A DNA stretch of 64,000 bases from Palsa-504 sp963839095 (GCA_963839095.1 CAWIUF010000053.1:124001-188000), one strand, 5' to 3'. Numbered from the stretch's first letter, positions 36,096 through 44,017 are shown. Numbers and translations: made by a program. Notes: generated by a model not told the origin, from the letters alone.

Positions 36096-36943
36096 GCGCG
36101 GTGCTGCTGTCCGGGCGGGAGCTGGCCGCATCTCTTCGGGCGTCGGTGGCGGAGCGGGCGGCGTCGTTGACCGCGGCGGGGCGGCCGCCGCGGCTGGCGG
36201 TGATTATTGCCACCGCCGACTCGGGCAGCGCCTGGTACGTCCGGTCGCTGGAGCGGGCGGCGGGGGCAGCGGGGATCGCCTGCGACGTCACCGACCTGAG
36301 TGCGGTGGCCCCGGCGGCGGCCGTTTCCGGTATCCGGGGGACGCTGGCGGCGCTGAGCGGCAACCCGGTGGTGCACGGGATCCTGCTGCAGACGCCGCTG
36401 CCGGGCGGGGCGCGGCTGGCCGAGCTGGCCAGCGGGATCGACCCCTTGAAGGATGTGGACGGGGCGAACCCGGTCTCGCTCGGGCGGCTGCTGACGGGGC
36501 TGCCGGCCTTCGCGCCGGCGACCGCGGCGGCGGTGCTGGCGCTGCTGGACTACCACCAGGTGGCGTTGAGCGGACGGCGGGCGGTGGTGGTGGGACGTTC
36601 GGCGGTGGTGGGCAAGCCGGTGGCACAACTGCTGCTGGCCCGGGACGCGACCGTGACGGTGTGCCACTCGCGGACGGCGGACCTGGCCGCGGTGACCGCG
36701 TCGGCCGAGGTGCTCGTGGTGGCGGCGGGGCGGGCCGGGCTGATCGGGCCTGGTTTTGTCGCCCCGGGGGCCGTGGTGGTGGATGTGGGGACTAACGCCA
36801 CGGCGGACGGCGGGATGGCGGGGGATGTGGATCCGGCGGTGGCATCGGTGGCGGGGGCGCTGAGCCCGGTGCCGGGCGGGGTCGGGCCGGTGACCACGGC
36901 GATGCTGTTGCAGCACGTGGTGGAGGCGGCTAGCCGCTCCTGA
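36092..36943 (+). CDS. FolD-like methylene-THF dehydrogenase
   Basis: The 283-residue protein has the FolD fold: an N-terminal substrate domain (MSAVLLSGRELAASLRASVA), HGILLQTPLPGG, IDPLKDVDGANPVSLGRLL, the NADP site VVVGRSAVVGKPVAQLLL, VTVCHSRTADL, and the terminal SPVPGGVGPVTTAMLLQHVV. The canonical YVxxK catalytic lysine is absent: residues 49-53 read YVRSL. The PCTP loop is also changed to APATAA. Loss of that lysine abolishes cyclohydrolase activity in studied FolD enzymes while dehydrogenase activity can remain. Together with the coupled Fch-like gene the two proteins could make the full methylene- to formyl-THF route. Confidence 0.85.
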   Translation: MSAVLLSGRELAASLRASVAERAASLTAAGRPPRLAVIIATADSGSAWYVRSLERAAGAAGIACDVTDLSAVAPAAAVSGIRGTLAALSGNPVVHGILLQTPLPGGARLAELASGIDPLKDVDGANPVSLGRLLTGLPAFAPATAAAVLALLDYHQVALSGRRAVVVGRSAVVGKPVAQLLLARDATVTVCHSRTADLAAVTASAEVLVVAAGRAGLIGPGFVAPGAVVVDVGTNATADGGMAGDVDPAVASVAGALSPVPGGVGPVTTAMLLQHVVEAASRS

Positions 36944-36983
36944 CGCTGCGCTGCCGTGGCGTCGCCGGCCTGTTTCACGTGAT

Positions 36984-37412
36984 CTAGCCGTCCTGGGCAG
37001 CACCGTTCGCGATCGCGCTGTTCTGGGGGGTGAGCATGCTGCGGTAGACGGCGATCAGGGCGGCCTTCTGCTCGTTGCCGAGGCGCGGGTCGGCCAGGAT
37101 GGCTTCCTCGGCGCCGGGGATCGCGCGCTCCGCGTGGCCGGCGGTTTCGGCGTCCTTGGCCTCGGACGGGACCATGGCGTCGATCAGGCCGGCCTGGGCC
37201 AGCAGCGTTTCCGCGGAAACGTTGAGGGCGCCGGACAGGGCCTTGAGTACCCGGACTGACGGCTGGTGCAGGCCGCGCTCGACCTGGCTGAGGTACGGGT
37301 TGGACAGGCTCGTCAGCTCGGCCAGCTGGCGGAGCGAGAGGTTGGCGCGCTTGCGCTGCTCCTTGATGAAGGCGCCGAGCACCTCCCGCTGCGCTTCCCA
37401 CGGGTCCGTCAC
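36984..37412 (-). CDS. XRE regulator, Rv0474-like
   Basis: A GTG at 37412 with AAGGAGG six bases upstream decides the start (VTDPWEAQREVLGAFIKEQR). The 142 residues contain an XRE domain at the N-terminus: KRANLSLRQLAELTSLSNPY, LSQVERGLHQPSVRVLKALS, GALNVSAETLLAQAGL, then a C-terminal helical part with ILADPRLGNEQKAALIAVYR. The sequence and the position beside HBHA-like genes recall M. tuberculosis Rv0474, which lies next to hbhA. It may bind the CAAGC palindromes of the three neighbouring promoters. Confidence 0.82.
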   Translation of the reverse strand: MTDPWEAQREVLGAFIKEQRKRANLSLRQLAELTSLSNPYLSQVERGLHQPSVRVLKALSGALNVSAETLLAQAGLIDAMVPSEAKDAETAGHAERAIPGAEEAILADPRLGNEQKAALIAVYRSMLTPQNSAIANGAAQDG

Positions 37413-37444
37413 GGCGCCTCCTTCATACATCCTGCTAAAGATAG

Positions 37445-37478
37445 TACGCGGCAGCGACCGGGGTGGCGCTGCCGCGTA
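37445..37478 (-). terminator. Hairpin terminator after HBHA-like gene 1
   Basis: Perfect 12-base arms TACGCGGCAGCG (37445-37456) and CGCTGCCGCGTA (37467-37478) with a ten-base loop lie 33 bases after the stop of the gene at 37512. In the minus direction CTATCTTT follows, a weak U-rich run. Confidence 0.65.
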
Positions 37479-37511
37479 GGGAGCGGCTCGGCATCGGGGC
37501 CGGCCGCTGGC

Positions 37512-37811
37512 TTACTTGGTGGTGTCCTCGGTGCCCGGCATCAGCTGGGCGGTCGCCTTGACGATTTCCTCGGCGAACTTGCGCTGGCTGGCGAGCAGCT
37601 GCTCGGCGAAGTCGTAGGCGCCGGCCACGAGGTCTTCGGGCTTGGGCAGCTTGTCAGCGCCGGGCACGGGCACCGACGGGAGCTTCGGGGTGATGGACTG
37701 AACGGTCTCGGACCACGTCTTGATGGCGTCGACCACGGTCTCCTGGCTCTTGCGGACGGCGTTCAGTAGCTCGTCCTGCAGGCCCTGGGCGGTGCTGTTC
37801 GTGCTGGCCAT
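37512..37811 (-). CDS. HBHA/phasin-like helical protein 1
   Basis: The 99-residue protein is one of three local paralogues. It reads MASTNSTAQGLQDELLNAVR, then SITPKLPSVPVPGADKLPKP and YDFAEQLLASQRKFAEEIVK. The shared pattern is an N-terminal helix, a Pro-rich SITPKLPSVP linker and an amphipathic YDFAEQLLxSQRKFAEE helix. It lacks the Lys/Ala/Pro tail of copy 3. The layout next to an Rv0474-like regulator suggests a heparin-binding-haemagglutinin-like or phasin-like surface or granule protein; the function is not established. GAGGAGGC precedes the start. Confidence 0.65.
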   Translation of the reverse strand: MASTNSTAQGLQDELLNAVRKSQETVVDAIKTWSETVQSITPKLPSVPVPGADKLPKPEDLVAGAYDFAEQLLASQRKFAEEIVKATAQLMPGTEDTTK

Positions 37812-37840
37812 GTGCTCTGCCTCCTCGCTTGATGTCTTGT

Positions 37841-37888
37841 GCTAAGTTTATCAAGCATTCGGTTGGAGTGTCAAGCAAAATGCTTGGT
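37841..37888. promoter_or_regulatory. Promoter 1 with CAAGC palindrome
   Basis: On the minus strand TTGACA and TAAACT are about 18 bases apart. The perfect inverted repeat CAAGCAAAATGCTTG (37872-37886) overlaps the -35, and a further TGCTTGA half-site abuts the -10. The same pattern precedes the two sister genes. Confidence 0.7.
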
Positions 37889-37950
37889 TAATGCAGCGGA
37901 TTGGGTGCCGGGGCGGGGCGCGGGCGCGGCCGCGGCGCGGCGCGGACGCC

Positions 37951-38010
37951 TGGCGCGCGTGGCGCGGATCTGGCGCGCGTGGCGCGGACCTGGCGCGCGT
38001 GGCGCGGACA
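37951..38010. repeat. 20-base tandem repeat, three units
   Basis: TGGCGCGCGTGGCGCGGAtc is repeated exactly three times at 37951, 37971 and 37991, with only the last two bases varying. It lies between HBHA-like genes 1 and 2, next to a terminator. No spacer structure is present, so it is a simple tandem repeat. Confidence 0.8.
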
Positions 38011-38025
38011 TCTGGCGCATAAAGA

Positions 38026-38065
38026 AGTGCGCGGTCGCTCCGGTGGTCCGGAGCGACCGCGCACT
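38026..38065 (-). terminator. Perfect 18-base hairpin terminator
   Basis: The arms AGTGCGCGGTCGCTCCGG (38026-38043) and its exact complement (38048-38065) enclose a TGGT loop. In the minus direction it follows the stop of the gene at 38114 and is succeeded by TCTTTAT. It should end transcription of HBHA-like gene 2. Confidence 0.82.
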
Positions 38066-38113
38066 ACCTGTGCTTGGTCTGCGCCTACGGGCGCAATCCC
38101 TGATCCGCGTCGC

Positions 38114-38425
38114 TTACTTGGCGGCAGCCTTCGGCGCGTCGGTCTTGCCGGGCAGCAGCGGGGCGGCGGCCTTCACGACCTCGTCCGCGAACTTGCGCTG
38201 GCTGGTAAGCAGCTGCTCCGCGAAGTCATAGCCGCTGGCCACGACGTCCTGCGGCTTGGGCAGCCGGTCCGCGAACGGCAAGTCCACCGAGGGGATCTTG
38301 GGGGTGATGTTCTGGATGGTGTCCACCATCGTCCGGATGGCGTCGAGAGCGATCTCCTGGCCCTTGCGGACGGTGGCGAGGAACTGGTCCTGCAGTTCCT
38401 GCTGGGTGCTGGTGGTGCTGGCCAT
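38114..38425 (-). CDS. HBHA/phasin-like helical protein 2
   Basis: The 103-residue paralogue reads MASTTSTQQELQDQFLATVR, then NITPKIPSVDLPFADRLPKP and YDFAEQLLTSQRKFADEVVK, ending PGKTDAPKAAAK. That short Lys/Ala/Pro ending is intermediate between copy 1 and the long tail of copy 3. All predicted structure is helical. A CAGGAGGC site precedes the ATG. It has its own promoter and terminator, so the three paralogues are separate transcription units rather than one operon. Confidence 0.65.
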   Translation of the reverse strand: MASTTSTQQELQDQFLATVRKGQEIALDAIRTMVDTIQNITPKIPSVDLPFADRLPKPQDVVASGYDFAEQLLTSQRKFADEVVKAAAPLLPGKTDAPKAAAK

Positions 38426-38451
38426 TGTCTGTGCCTCCTGGTTGGTCTACT

Positions 38452-38499
38452 GCTAACTTTATCAAGCATTGCTTGGTAAGTCAAGCAGCTTTGCTTGGT
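38452..38499. promoter_or_regulatory. Promoter 2 with two CAAGC palindromes
   Basis: On the minus strand TTGACT and TAAAGT form the promoter. CAAGCAGCTTTGCTTG (38482-38497) overlaps the -35, and CAAGCATTGCTTG (38463-38475) lies between it and the -10. It is the most symmetrical of the three related promoters. Confidence 0.7.
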
Positions 38500-38535
38500 T
38501 TATTTTGCGAGGCGGCCTCGGGGTGGCCAGGCGCC

Positions 38536-39546
38536 TCAGCTGGTGCCGGTGCTCTTGGGCGCGCGGCGGGGAGCGGCCGGCTTGGCGGCGCTCTTGGGGG
38601 CCGCGGGCCTTCGCGGCCGTGGGCTTCGAGGTCGAGGCGGGCTTCGCCGCGGCGGCCTTGGGGGTCGCGGGCTTCGGAGTCGCGGCGGCCTTCGGTGTGG
38701 CCGGCTTCGCAGCGGCCTTCGGGGTCGCTGCCGGCTTCGGGGCCGCCGGCTTCGGCGTGGCCTTGGCGGCCGGGGCCTTGGGCGCGGTCGCCGCGGGAGC
38801 CTTGGGAGCGCTGGTGGCGGCCGGGGTCTCGACGTGGGCGGTTGCCGCGGGGGCCTTCGGGGCGCTCGTGGCGTCCGGGGCCTTGGGCGCGGTGCCGCGG
38901 GGGCCTTCGGGGCGCTCGTGGCGTCCGGGGCCTTGGGCGCGGTTGCCGCGGGGGCCTTCGGGGCGCTCGTGGCGGCGGGGGTCCTGGGCGCGGTCGTTAC
39001 GGGAGCCCTAGGAGCGCTGGTGGCGGTCGTTGCCCTGGGGGCGGGCACCGGGGTGGTGTCGGCGGCCTTGGGTGCGCTCTTGGTGACCGGGGGCTTCGGC
39101 GTGACCTCGGCGACGGCCTTCTCGGCCGCGTGGACGGTGCCGGTGACCGCGGTCTTCGCGGCGGTGACGGTCTTCTGGGCGGCCGTGGCGGCGTCACGCT
39201 TGGTCGCGTCCTGCCAGGCGCGCTTGCCGTTACCCGGGATCAGCGGCTCGGTGACGGCCAGCAGGTCCTCAGCGAACTTGCGCTGGACCGCGAGCAGCTG
39301 CTCGGCGAAGTCATAGCCAGTGGCCACGACGTCTTCCGGAGTGGGCAGCCGGTCCGCGAACGGCACGGTGACGGACGGCAGCTTCGGGAGCCGGTCCGCG
39401 AGCGGCCCGGGAACTGACGGGAGCTTCGGGGTGACGGTCCTGACCGTCTCGACCCAGGTCCTGATCGCGCGGATCATGGCTTCCTGGCTCTTCCGCGTCG
39501 CGGCCAAGAACTCCTCCGGCAGGTCCCTCGTGGGCGTGCTAGCCAT
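38536..39546 (-). CDS. HBHA-like protein 3 with Ala/Pro/Lys tail
   Basis: From the ATG at 39546, with AGGAGG seven bases upstream, the protein shares the paralogue body, with an internal duplication (KLPSVPGPLADRLPKLPSVT, VPFADRLPTPEDVVATGYDF, AEQLLAVQRKFAEDLLAVTE). A long tail follows, built from repeated SAPKAPAATAPKAP-like units and ending RRAPKSTGTS. Such an Ala/Pro/Lys tail is the hallmark of mycobacterial HBHA, which binds heparan sulfate, and of histone-like proteins. Two compensating indels, near 38893 inside a direct repeat and near 38600, put about 100 tail residues out of frame; both may be sequencing errors. Confidence 0.68.
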   Translation of the reverse strand: MASTPTRDLPEEFLAATRKSQEAMIRAIRTWVETVRTVTPKLPSVPGPLADRLPKLPSVTVPFADRLPTPEDVVATGYDFAEQLLAVQRKFAEDLLAVTEPLIPGNGKRAWQDATKRDAATAAQKTVTAAKTAVTGTVHAAEKAVAEVTPKPPVTKSAPKAADTTPVPAPRATTATSAPRAPVTTAPRTPAATSAPKAPAATAPKAPDATSAPKAPAAPRPRPRTPRAPRRPPRQPPTSRPRPPPALPRLPRRPRPRPRPPRPRRSRRPRSRQRPRRPLRSRPHRRPPRLRSPRPPRPPRRSPPRPRSPRPRRPAAPKSAAKPAAPRRAPKSTGTS

Positions 39547-39572
39547 GTGCATTCCTCCTGATTACTTTCACC

Positions 39573-39618
39573 GCTAACTTTACCAAGCATGATTGAGATG
39601 TCAAGCGAAGTGCTTGGC
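39573..39618. promoter_or_regulatory. Promoter 3 with CAAGC palindrome
   Basis: On the minus strand TTGACA and TAAAGT are 16 bases apart. CAAGCGAAGTGCTTG (39602-39616) overlaps the -35, and TGCTTGG abuts the -10. The placement matches promoters 1 and 2. Confidence 0.7.
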
Positions 39619-39668
39619 ATACGAAGCAACGGCGCCCTCTCGGAAGGCCCACGGCATGGAGAAATCGC

Positions 39669-39754
39669 GCTTCCGCGGGCAAGCAGAGCCCGACGGAAGC
39701 ACCGCGATGTGACATCGCTGTGGTTCCGGCCACCGTGATGTGGCATCGCGGTGG
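39669..39754. repeat. Cluster of three inverted repeats
   Basis: A hairpin with GCTTCCG/CGGAAGC ends (39669-39700) is followed by two related palindromes, ACCGCGATG-TGA-CATCGCTGT (39701-39721) and CCACCGTGATG-TGG-CATCGCGGTGG parts (39730-39754). The last two share the ATGTGRCATCGC core. They lie between the HBHA-like 3 promoter and cydA, and could be operators or RNA hairpins. Confidence 0.6.
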
Positions 39755-39824
39755 TTAGCTGGCGGCGAACCGGGTGCTGCCAGGGACGGATGTGGCCAAT
39801 GCGGCAGTCGTCCGATTCGATTGC

Positions 39825-39922
39825 GAGCGGGGTGGCCTGCGGCTTGCGAGCGGGGTGGCCTGCGGCTTGGGAGCGGGGTGGCCTGCGGTTGGAGCGGGTG
39901 GCCTGCGGCTTGGAGCGGGCGG
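39825..39922. repeat. Tandem repeat of about 23 bases, four units
   Basis: Units begin GAGCGGGGTGGCCTGCGGCT at 39825 and 39848, with shortened copies at 39871 and 39892 and a partial fifth. GCATGGAGCGGC then occurs twice. It lies in the gap upstream of cydA. Unit lengths of 21 and 23 bases vary, and no protein frame explains them. Confidence 0.7.
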
Positions 39923-40078
39923 AGGTGGTGACCGGCGGCGCATGGAGCGGCGCATGGAGCGGCGCCACGGCGGGACGGGTGCTGCGCTAGGCCACGCGGG
40001 GTAACACTTTCAGGGATAGCGTTAAAACAGCACCCCGGTTGTAGCTCCTACAAGCTGTAGTAGTTGACTGGAATCGTG

Positions 40079-41572
40079 ATGTTCTCGTCGCTTACGAGCG
40101 CAGCCGGGACCGTCATTGCTGCGGTCCCGGTTGATCAGCGCTACCTGTTCGAGGCGCGCCAGATGCAGGCGCTCTCGCTGTCCGTGCACATCCCGCTGGT
40201 GTGCTTTGGCATCGCCTTCCCGGTCCTGGTCCTGTTTGCCGAGTGGCGCCACCTGCGGACCGGTGATCCGCTGTACCGGACGCTGGCCCGGCGCTGGTCC
40301 AAGATCATGCTCGCGCTGTTCGCGGTGGGCGTGGTCACCGGCACGATCTTGTCCTTCGAGCTCGGCCTGCTGTGGCCGGTGTGGATGCAGGACTTCGGCA
40401 ACGTCTTCGGGCTCGGCTTCACGCTGGAGGGGTTCTCGTTCTTCGTCGAGGCCATCTTCATCGGGATCTACGCCTACGGCTGGGACCGGCTCAGCCCGCG
40501 GCTGCACTTCCTGTCCGGGATCCCGATCGCGGTGGCCGGCGTGGCCGGCTCGTTCTTCGTCATCGCGGTCAACGCCTGGATGAACCACCCGACCGGGTTC
40601 CGGCTGGCCGGAGGGCGGGCAGTGGACGCGCACCCGTGGTCCGCGCTGTTCGCCAACCCGTTCTTCTGGTCCGAGTACGTGCACATGTACTTCGCGGCCT
40701 ACATCGTGGCCGGGTTCCTGATGGCGGGCGCCTACGCCTGGGCCATCCTGCGCGGGCGCCGGGGCCGGTACGAGCGGACCGCGCTGGGCATCACGCTGTC
40801 CGCGGCCGCCGTCGCCGCGCCGCTGCAGGTCGTGGTGGGCGACTGGGCGGCCCGGGACGTCGGCCAGGCGCAGCCGGTCAAGCTGGCCGCGATGGAGGGC
40901 CTGGCGACGACCACCCGCGGCGCGGCCGAGCACCTGCTCGGCTGGTACAACGGCCACTCGGTGGTGTACGGGATCGAGATCCCCCGGCTGCTGTCGCTGC
41001 TCGCCTTCCACAACCCGAACGCCACCGTCAAGGGCCTGAACATCGTCCCGCTGGCCGACCAGCCGCCGGTCAACGTGGTCCGGTACGCCTTCCAGACCAT
41101 GGTCGGCATCGGCACCCTGCTGGCCCTGCTCGGCCTGGTCTACCTGCTGTTCCGGTGGCGGCGCCGCCAGCTGCTGACGAACCGCTGGTTCTGCTGGGCG
41201 GTGGTGGCGGCCGGGCCGCTGTCGGTGGTGGCGCTGATCGCCGGGTGGATCACCACCGAGGTGGGCCGCCAGCCGTGGATCGTCTACGAGGTGATGCGGG
41301 TCGACGCGGCCGTGACCGGGGCGCACGTCATCCCGTTCGGCTACGGGGCGCTCTGGGTGGTCTATCTCGGCCTGGGCGGGGCGGTGTGGTGGCTGCTGCG
41401 GCGGTTCAGCCGGGTGCCGCTGCCCGCCGACGGGCCCAGCGGCGAAACAGGGCGACAAGCAGGGCGGAGGCGGCCATGCTGGCTGACGTGCCGATGGTGT
41501 TCATCCTGGCCGGGATCACCGCCTACACGGTGCTGTCGGGGGCCGACTTCGGCGCCGGGCTGTGGACGCTGA
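40079..41572 (+). CDS. cydA: Cytochrome bd oxidase subunit I
   Basis: CydA carries the haems of the bd-type quinol:O2 oxidoreductase. I use the ATG giving MFSSLTSAAG; no strong ribosome-binding site is visible and a nearby GTG or TTG is possible. It has the haem-ligand His in QALSLSVHIPLVCFG (His37), the second in EYVHMYFAAYIVAG, FTLEGFSFFVEAIFIGIYAY and the quinol-loop GRQPW in TTEVGRQPWIVY. About nine helices fit the family. The frame runs 97 bases into cydB, giving an Arg/Cys-rich tail that is probably not functional. No cydX or cydDC is nearby. Confidence 0.93.
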   Translation: MFSSLTSAAGTVIAAVPVDQRYLFEARQMQALSLSVHIPLVCFGIAFPVLVLFAEWRHLRTGDPLYRTLARRWSKIMLALFAVGVVTGTILSFELGLLWPVWMQDFGNVFGLGFTLEGFSFFVEAIFIGIYAYGWDRLSPRLHFLSGIPIAVAGVAGSFFVIAVNAWMNHPTGFRLAGGRAVDAHPWSALFANPFFWSEYVHMYFAAYIVAGFLMAGAYAWAILRGRRGRYERTALGITLSAAAVAAPLQVVVGDWAARDVGQAQPVKLAAMEGLATTTRGAAEHLLGWYNGHSVVYGIEIPRLLSLLAFHNPNATVKGLNIVPLADQPPVNVVRYAFQTMVGIGTLLALLGLVYLLFRWRRRQLLTNRWFCWAVVAAGPLSVVALIAGWITTEVGRQPWIVYEVMRVDAAVTGAHVIPFGYGALWVVYLGLGGAVWWLLRRFSRVPLPADGPSGETGRQAGRRRPCWLTCRWCSSWPGSPPTRCCRGPTSAPGCGR

Positions 41573-42714
41573 TACCCGGCGGCGGGCAGGCCGGGGCGGC
41601 GGCGACCCGCGACCACACCCGGCACGCGATCGGGCCGGTGTGGGAGGCCAACCACGTCTGGCTCATCTTCGTGCTGACGGTGGCGTGGACGTGTTACCCG
41701 GGGGCGTTCGGCTCGGTCGTTTCGACGCTGGCGGTGCCGCTGCTGATCGCCGCGATCGGGATCATCTTCCGGGGCACGGCGTACGCGATGCGGAGCCAGT
41801 TCGGCTTGGGCGAGGAGCGGGGCGTGCGGCTGGTGGAGGGGCTGTTCGCGCTGTCCTCGGTGTTCACGCCGTTCGCGCTGGCCACGGTGATCGGCGCGAT
41901 CGCGACCGGGCGGGTGCCGGTCGGCAACGCCCGCGGCAACCTCGTCACCTCCTGGCTGAACCCGGTCTCGGTGCTGGCCGGGGTGCTGGCGGTGGCCTTC
42001 TCGGGGTACCTCGCCGCCGTCTACCTGGCGGCCGACGCCCGCCGTCAGTCCGAACGGGCGCTCACGCACGACTTCCGCATCCGCGCGCTGGCCGCGGGCG
42101 TGATCGCCGGCCTGCTGGCCCTGGCCGGCCTGCTGGTGATACGGGCCGAGGCGCCGGCGCTGTGGCACGGCCTGAGCTCCGGGCTCGGGCTGGCCCTGGT
42201 CATCGTGAGCGCGCTGGCCGGGGTGGTGACCATGGTGCTGGTGTGGCTCGGCCGGTTCGGCTCGGCCCGGGCCTCGGCCGCGCTCGCGGTGGCCGCGGTC
42301 ATCGCCGGCTGGGCCGCGGCCCAGGAGCCGCGGGTGCTGCCCGGGCTGACCGTGACGCAGGCCGCGGCGGGACGCGCGACGCTGGTCGCGACCATCGTGG
42401 GCGTCGCGGCCGGCGCGGTGGTGCTGGTCCCGTCGCTGGCCCTGCTGTACTCGCTGGTGCTGCGGGGGCGGCTGGATACGGAGCACGAAGACCCGGAGTC
42501 CCGGAGAGCTTCGGAAACGGCGACCGCGCGACCCGCGCCGGGTGCGAGACGAACGCGGCTGGAGGCCGCGTTCGCCGTCGTCACCTTGGTCGCGGGGGCC
42601 GGGCTGCTGGTCTTCGCCGATCCCGCCTGGGCGCACGGGCTCGGGGCGCTGGCCCTGGTCGCGTGCGCGGTAACCGTGTTCGCGCTGGCGGCCGAGCCGC
42701 CCGGGTCACGGTGA
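41476..42714 (+). CDS. cydB: Cytochrome bd oxidase subunit II
   Basis: A GGAGG five bases upstream fixes the ATG (MLADVPMVFILAGITAYTVL). The 412-residue membrane protein has the CydB signatures SGADFGAGLWTL near the N-terminus and GPVWEANHVWLIFVLTVAWT, and about ten helices. It forms the heterodimer with CydA. The C-terminal third is more variable, with a hydrophilic loop (DTEHEDPESRRASETATARP) before two final helices, an extension beyond the usual length of about 340-380. The bd oxidase supports respiration at low oxygen or under nitric oxide stress. Confidence 0.9.
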   Translation: MLADVPMVFILAGITAYTVLSGADFGAGLWTLIPGGGQAGAAATRDHTRHAIGPVWEANHVWLIFVLTVAWTCYPGAFGSVVSTLAVPLLIAAIGIIFRGTAYAMRSQFGLGEERGVRLVEGLFALSSVFTPFALATVIGAIATGRVPVGNARGNLVTSWLNPVSVLAGVLAVAFSGYLAAVYLAADARRQSERALTHDFRIRALAAGVIAGLLALAGLLVIRAEAPALWHGLSSGLGLALVIVSALAGVVTMVLVWLGRFGSARASAALAVAAVIAGWAAAQEPRVLPGLTVTQAAAGRATLVATIVGVAAGAVVLVPSLALLYSLVLRGRLDTEHEDPESRRASETATARPAPGARRTRLEAAFAVVTLVAGAGLLVFADPAWAHGLGALALVACAVTVFALAAEPPGSR

Positions 42715-42819
42715 CGTTCGAGACGGTGACGCTCGAAGATGGCGGCGGCGGGATCCGGGTCACGCTGACCACCGGGAAAACGGGGTGACCGGCCCGCCGG
42801 GAGCGGGCACCATGGCGGG

Positions 42820-43884
42820 ATGGACGACGGGTTCGTGCCCGGGCTGCGGCTGGCGGGCGAGTTCTACGCCGCGGTGGTGCGCCCGCTGCTGGACCAGGCG
42901 TTCCCCGGGCTGCGGTACGCGGCCGCGCTGATCGGGGCCGGCTCGGAAGTGCTCGGCTTCGACACTGGCCGCTCCACCGACCACGACTGGGGACCGCGGC
43001 TCCAGCTGTTCCTGGGCGAGGAGGACGCCGGGCGGCTGGGCCACGATGTCGATGAGGTGCTGGCGGGGGGGATGCCGGACTCGTTTGGTGGTTATGGGGT
43101 GAGGTTCGGGGTTACCCGCGATCCGGGCAGCGGGGTCCGGCACCGGGTGGAGGTCTTCGGCCTGGACGGCTGGCTGGCTGGTCAGCTCGGCTTCGACCCG
43201 CGGGCGGGGGTGCGGGTGCCGGACTGGCTGGGGGCGCCGTGGCAGCGGCTGGCCGAGGTGACCGGCGGGGCGGTCTTCGAGGACCGAACGGGTGAGCTGA
43301 CCCGCGTCCGGTCCGCGCTGAGCTGGTACCCGCGGGACGTGTGGTACTACGTGCTGAGCTGCCAGTGGAGCCGGATCGCGGCGGAGGAGGCGTTCCCCGG
43401 CCGGTGCGCCGAGGCGGGCGACGAACTCGGCTCGGCCGTGGTCACGGCCCGGCTGGCCCGGGACCTGATGGGCCTGTGGCTGCTGATGAACCGGCGCTAC
43501 CCGCCGTACAGCAAGTGGCTGGGCCGCGCGTTCGCGCGTTCTTCCGGGAGCCTTGAGCTGGGTTCTGAGCTGCGGGCGGCGCTGGCGGCGGCCGGGTGGG
43601 CGGACCGGGAGCGGCACCTGGCCCGGGCGTTCGTGCTGACCGCGGAGGCGCACAACCGGCTGGGGCTCACCGAGCCGCTCGACCCGGCTACCCGGTTGTA
43701 CTACACCCGGCCGTACCAGGTCCTGGACGCGGGACGTTTCGCGGCCGCGCTGACCGGCGTAATCACTGATCCGGAGCTCGCCCGGCGGCCGCCGCTGGGG
43801 GCGGCCAGCCAGTTCCTGGACAGCACGCCCGCGCTGGGCTCGCTCCGCTACCCGCGGGCCGTCATTGCCGCTGACGCCCGGTGA
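42820..43884 (+). CDS. DUF4037 nucleotidyltransferase-like protein
   Basis: The 354-residue protein matches DUF4037. Near residues 40-65 it has AALIGAGSEVLGFDTGRSTD and HDWGPRLQLFLGEED, the G-S...D-x-D layout of the nucleotidyltransferase superfamily. The rest is helical (SALSWYPRDVWYYVLSCQWS, YPPYSKWLGRAFARS). No substrate is known for the family, and a nucleotide-transfer role is inferred from the fold. It stands alone on the plus strand after cydB with no sign of coupling. Confidence 0.82.
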   Translation: MDDGFVPGLRLAGEFYAAVVRPLLDQAFPGLRYAAALIGAGSEVLGFDTGRSTDHDWGPRLQLFLGEEDAGRLGHDVDEVLAGGMPDSFGGYGVRFGVTRDPGSGVRHRVEVFGLDGWLAGQLGFDPRAGVRVPDWLGAPWQRLAEVTGGAVFEDRTGELTRVRSALSWYPRDVWYYVLSCQWSRIAAEEAFPGRCAEAGDELGSAVVTARLARDLMGLWLLMNRRYPPYSKWLGRAFARSSGSLELGSELRAALAAAGWADRERHLARAFVLTAEAHNRLGLTEPLDPATRLYYTRPYQVLDAGRFAAALTGVITDPELARRPPLGAASQFLDSTPALGSLRYPRAVIAADAR

Positions 43885-44017
43885 GGCCGCTCACCGCTAT
43901 CAGATCGAGATATGTCGGTCGTGGGAGTCAGGGATTACCAAGATCTACTGTTGGGGTATCAAGCGGTTAGCGGGGTGACAATTAGTGCTGCCCCGGGACT
44001 CTTGCGGAGGTCGGGGA

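Noticed and set aside
37951..38010. Possible CRISPR array
   Set aside because: The three 20-base units are directly adjacent with no spacers, and no cas gene is present.
40372..42714. Long plus frame that contains cydB
   Set aside because: The part before 41476 is cydA read out of frame. The cydB start is set by GGAGG and the conserved N-terminus.
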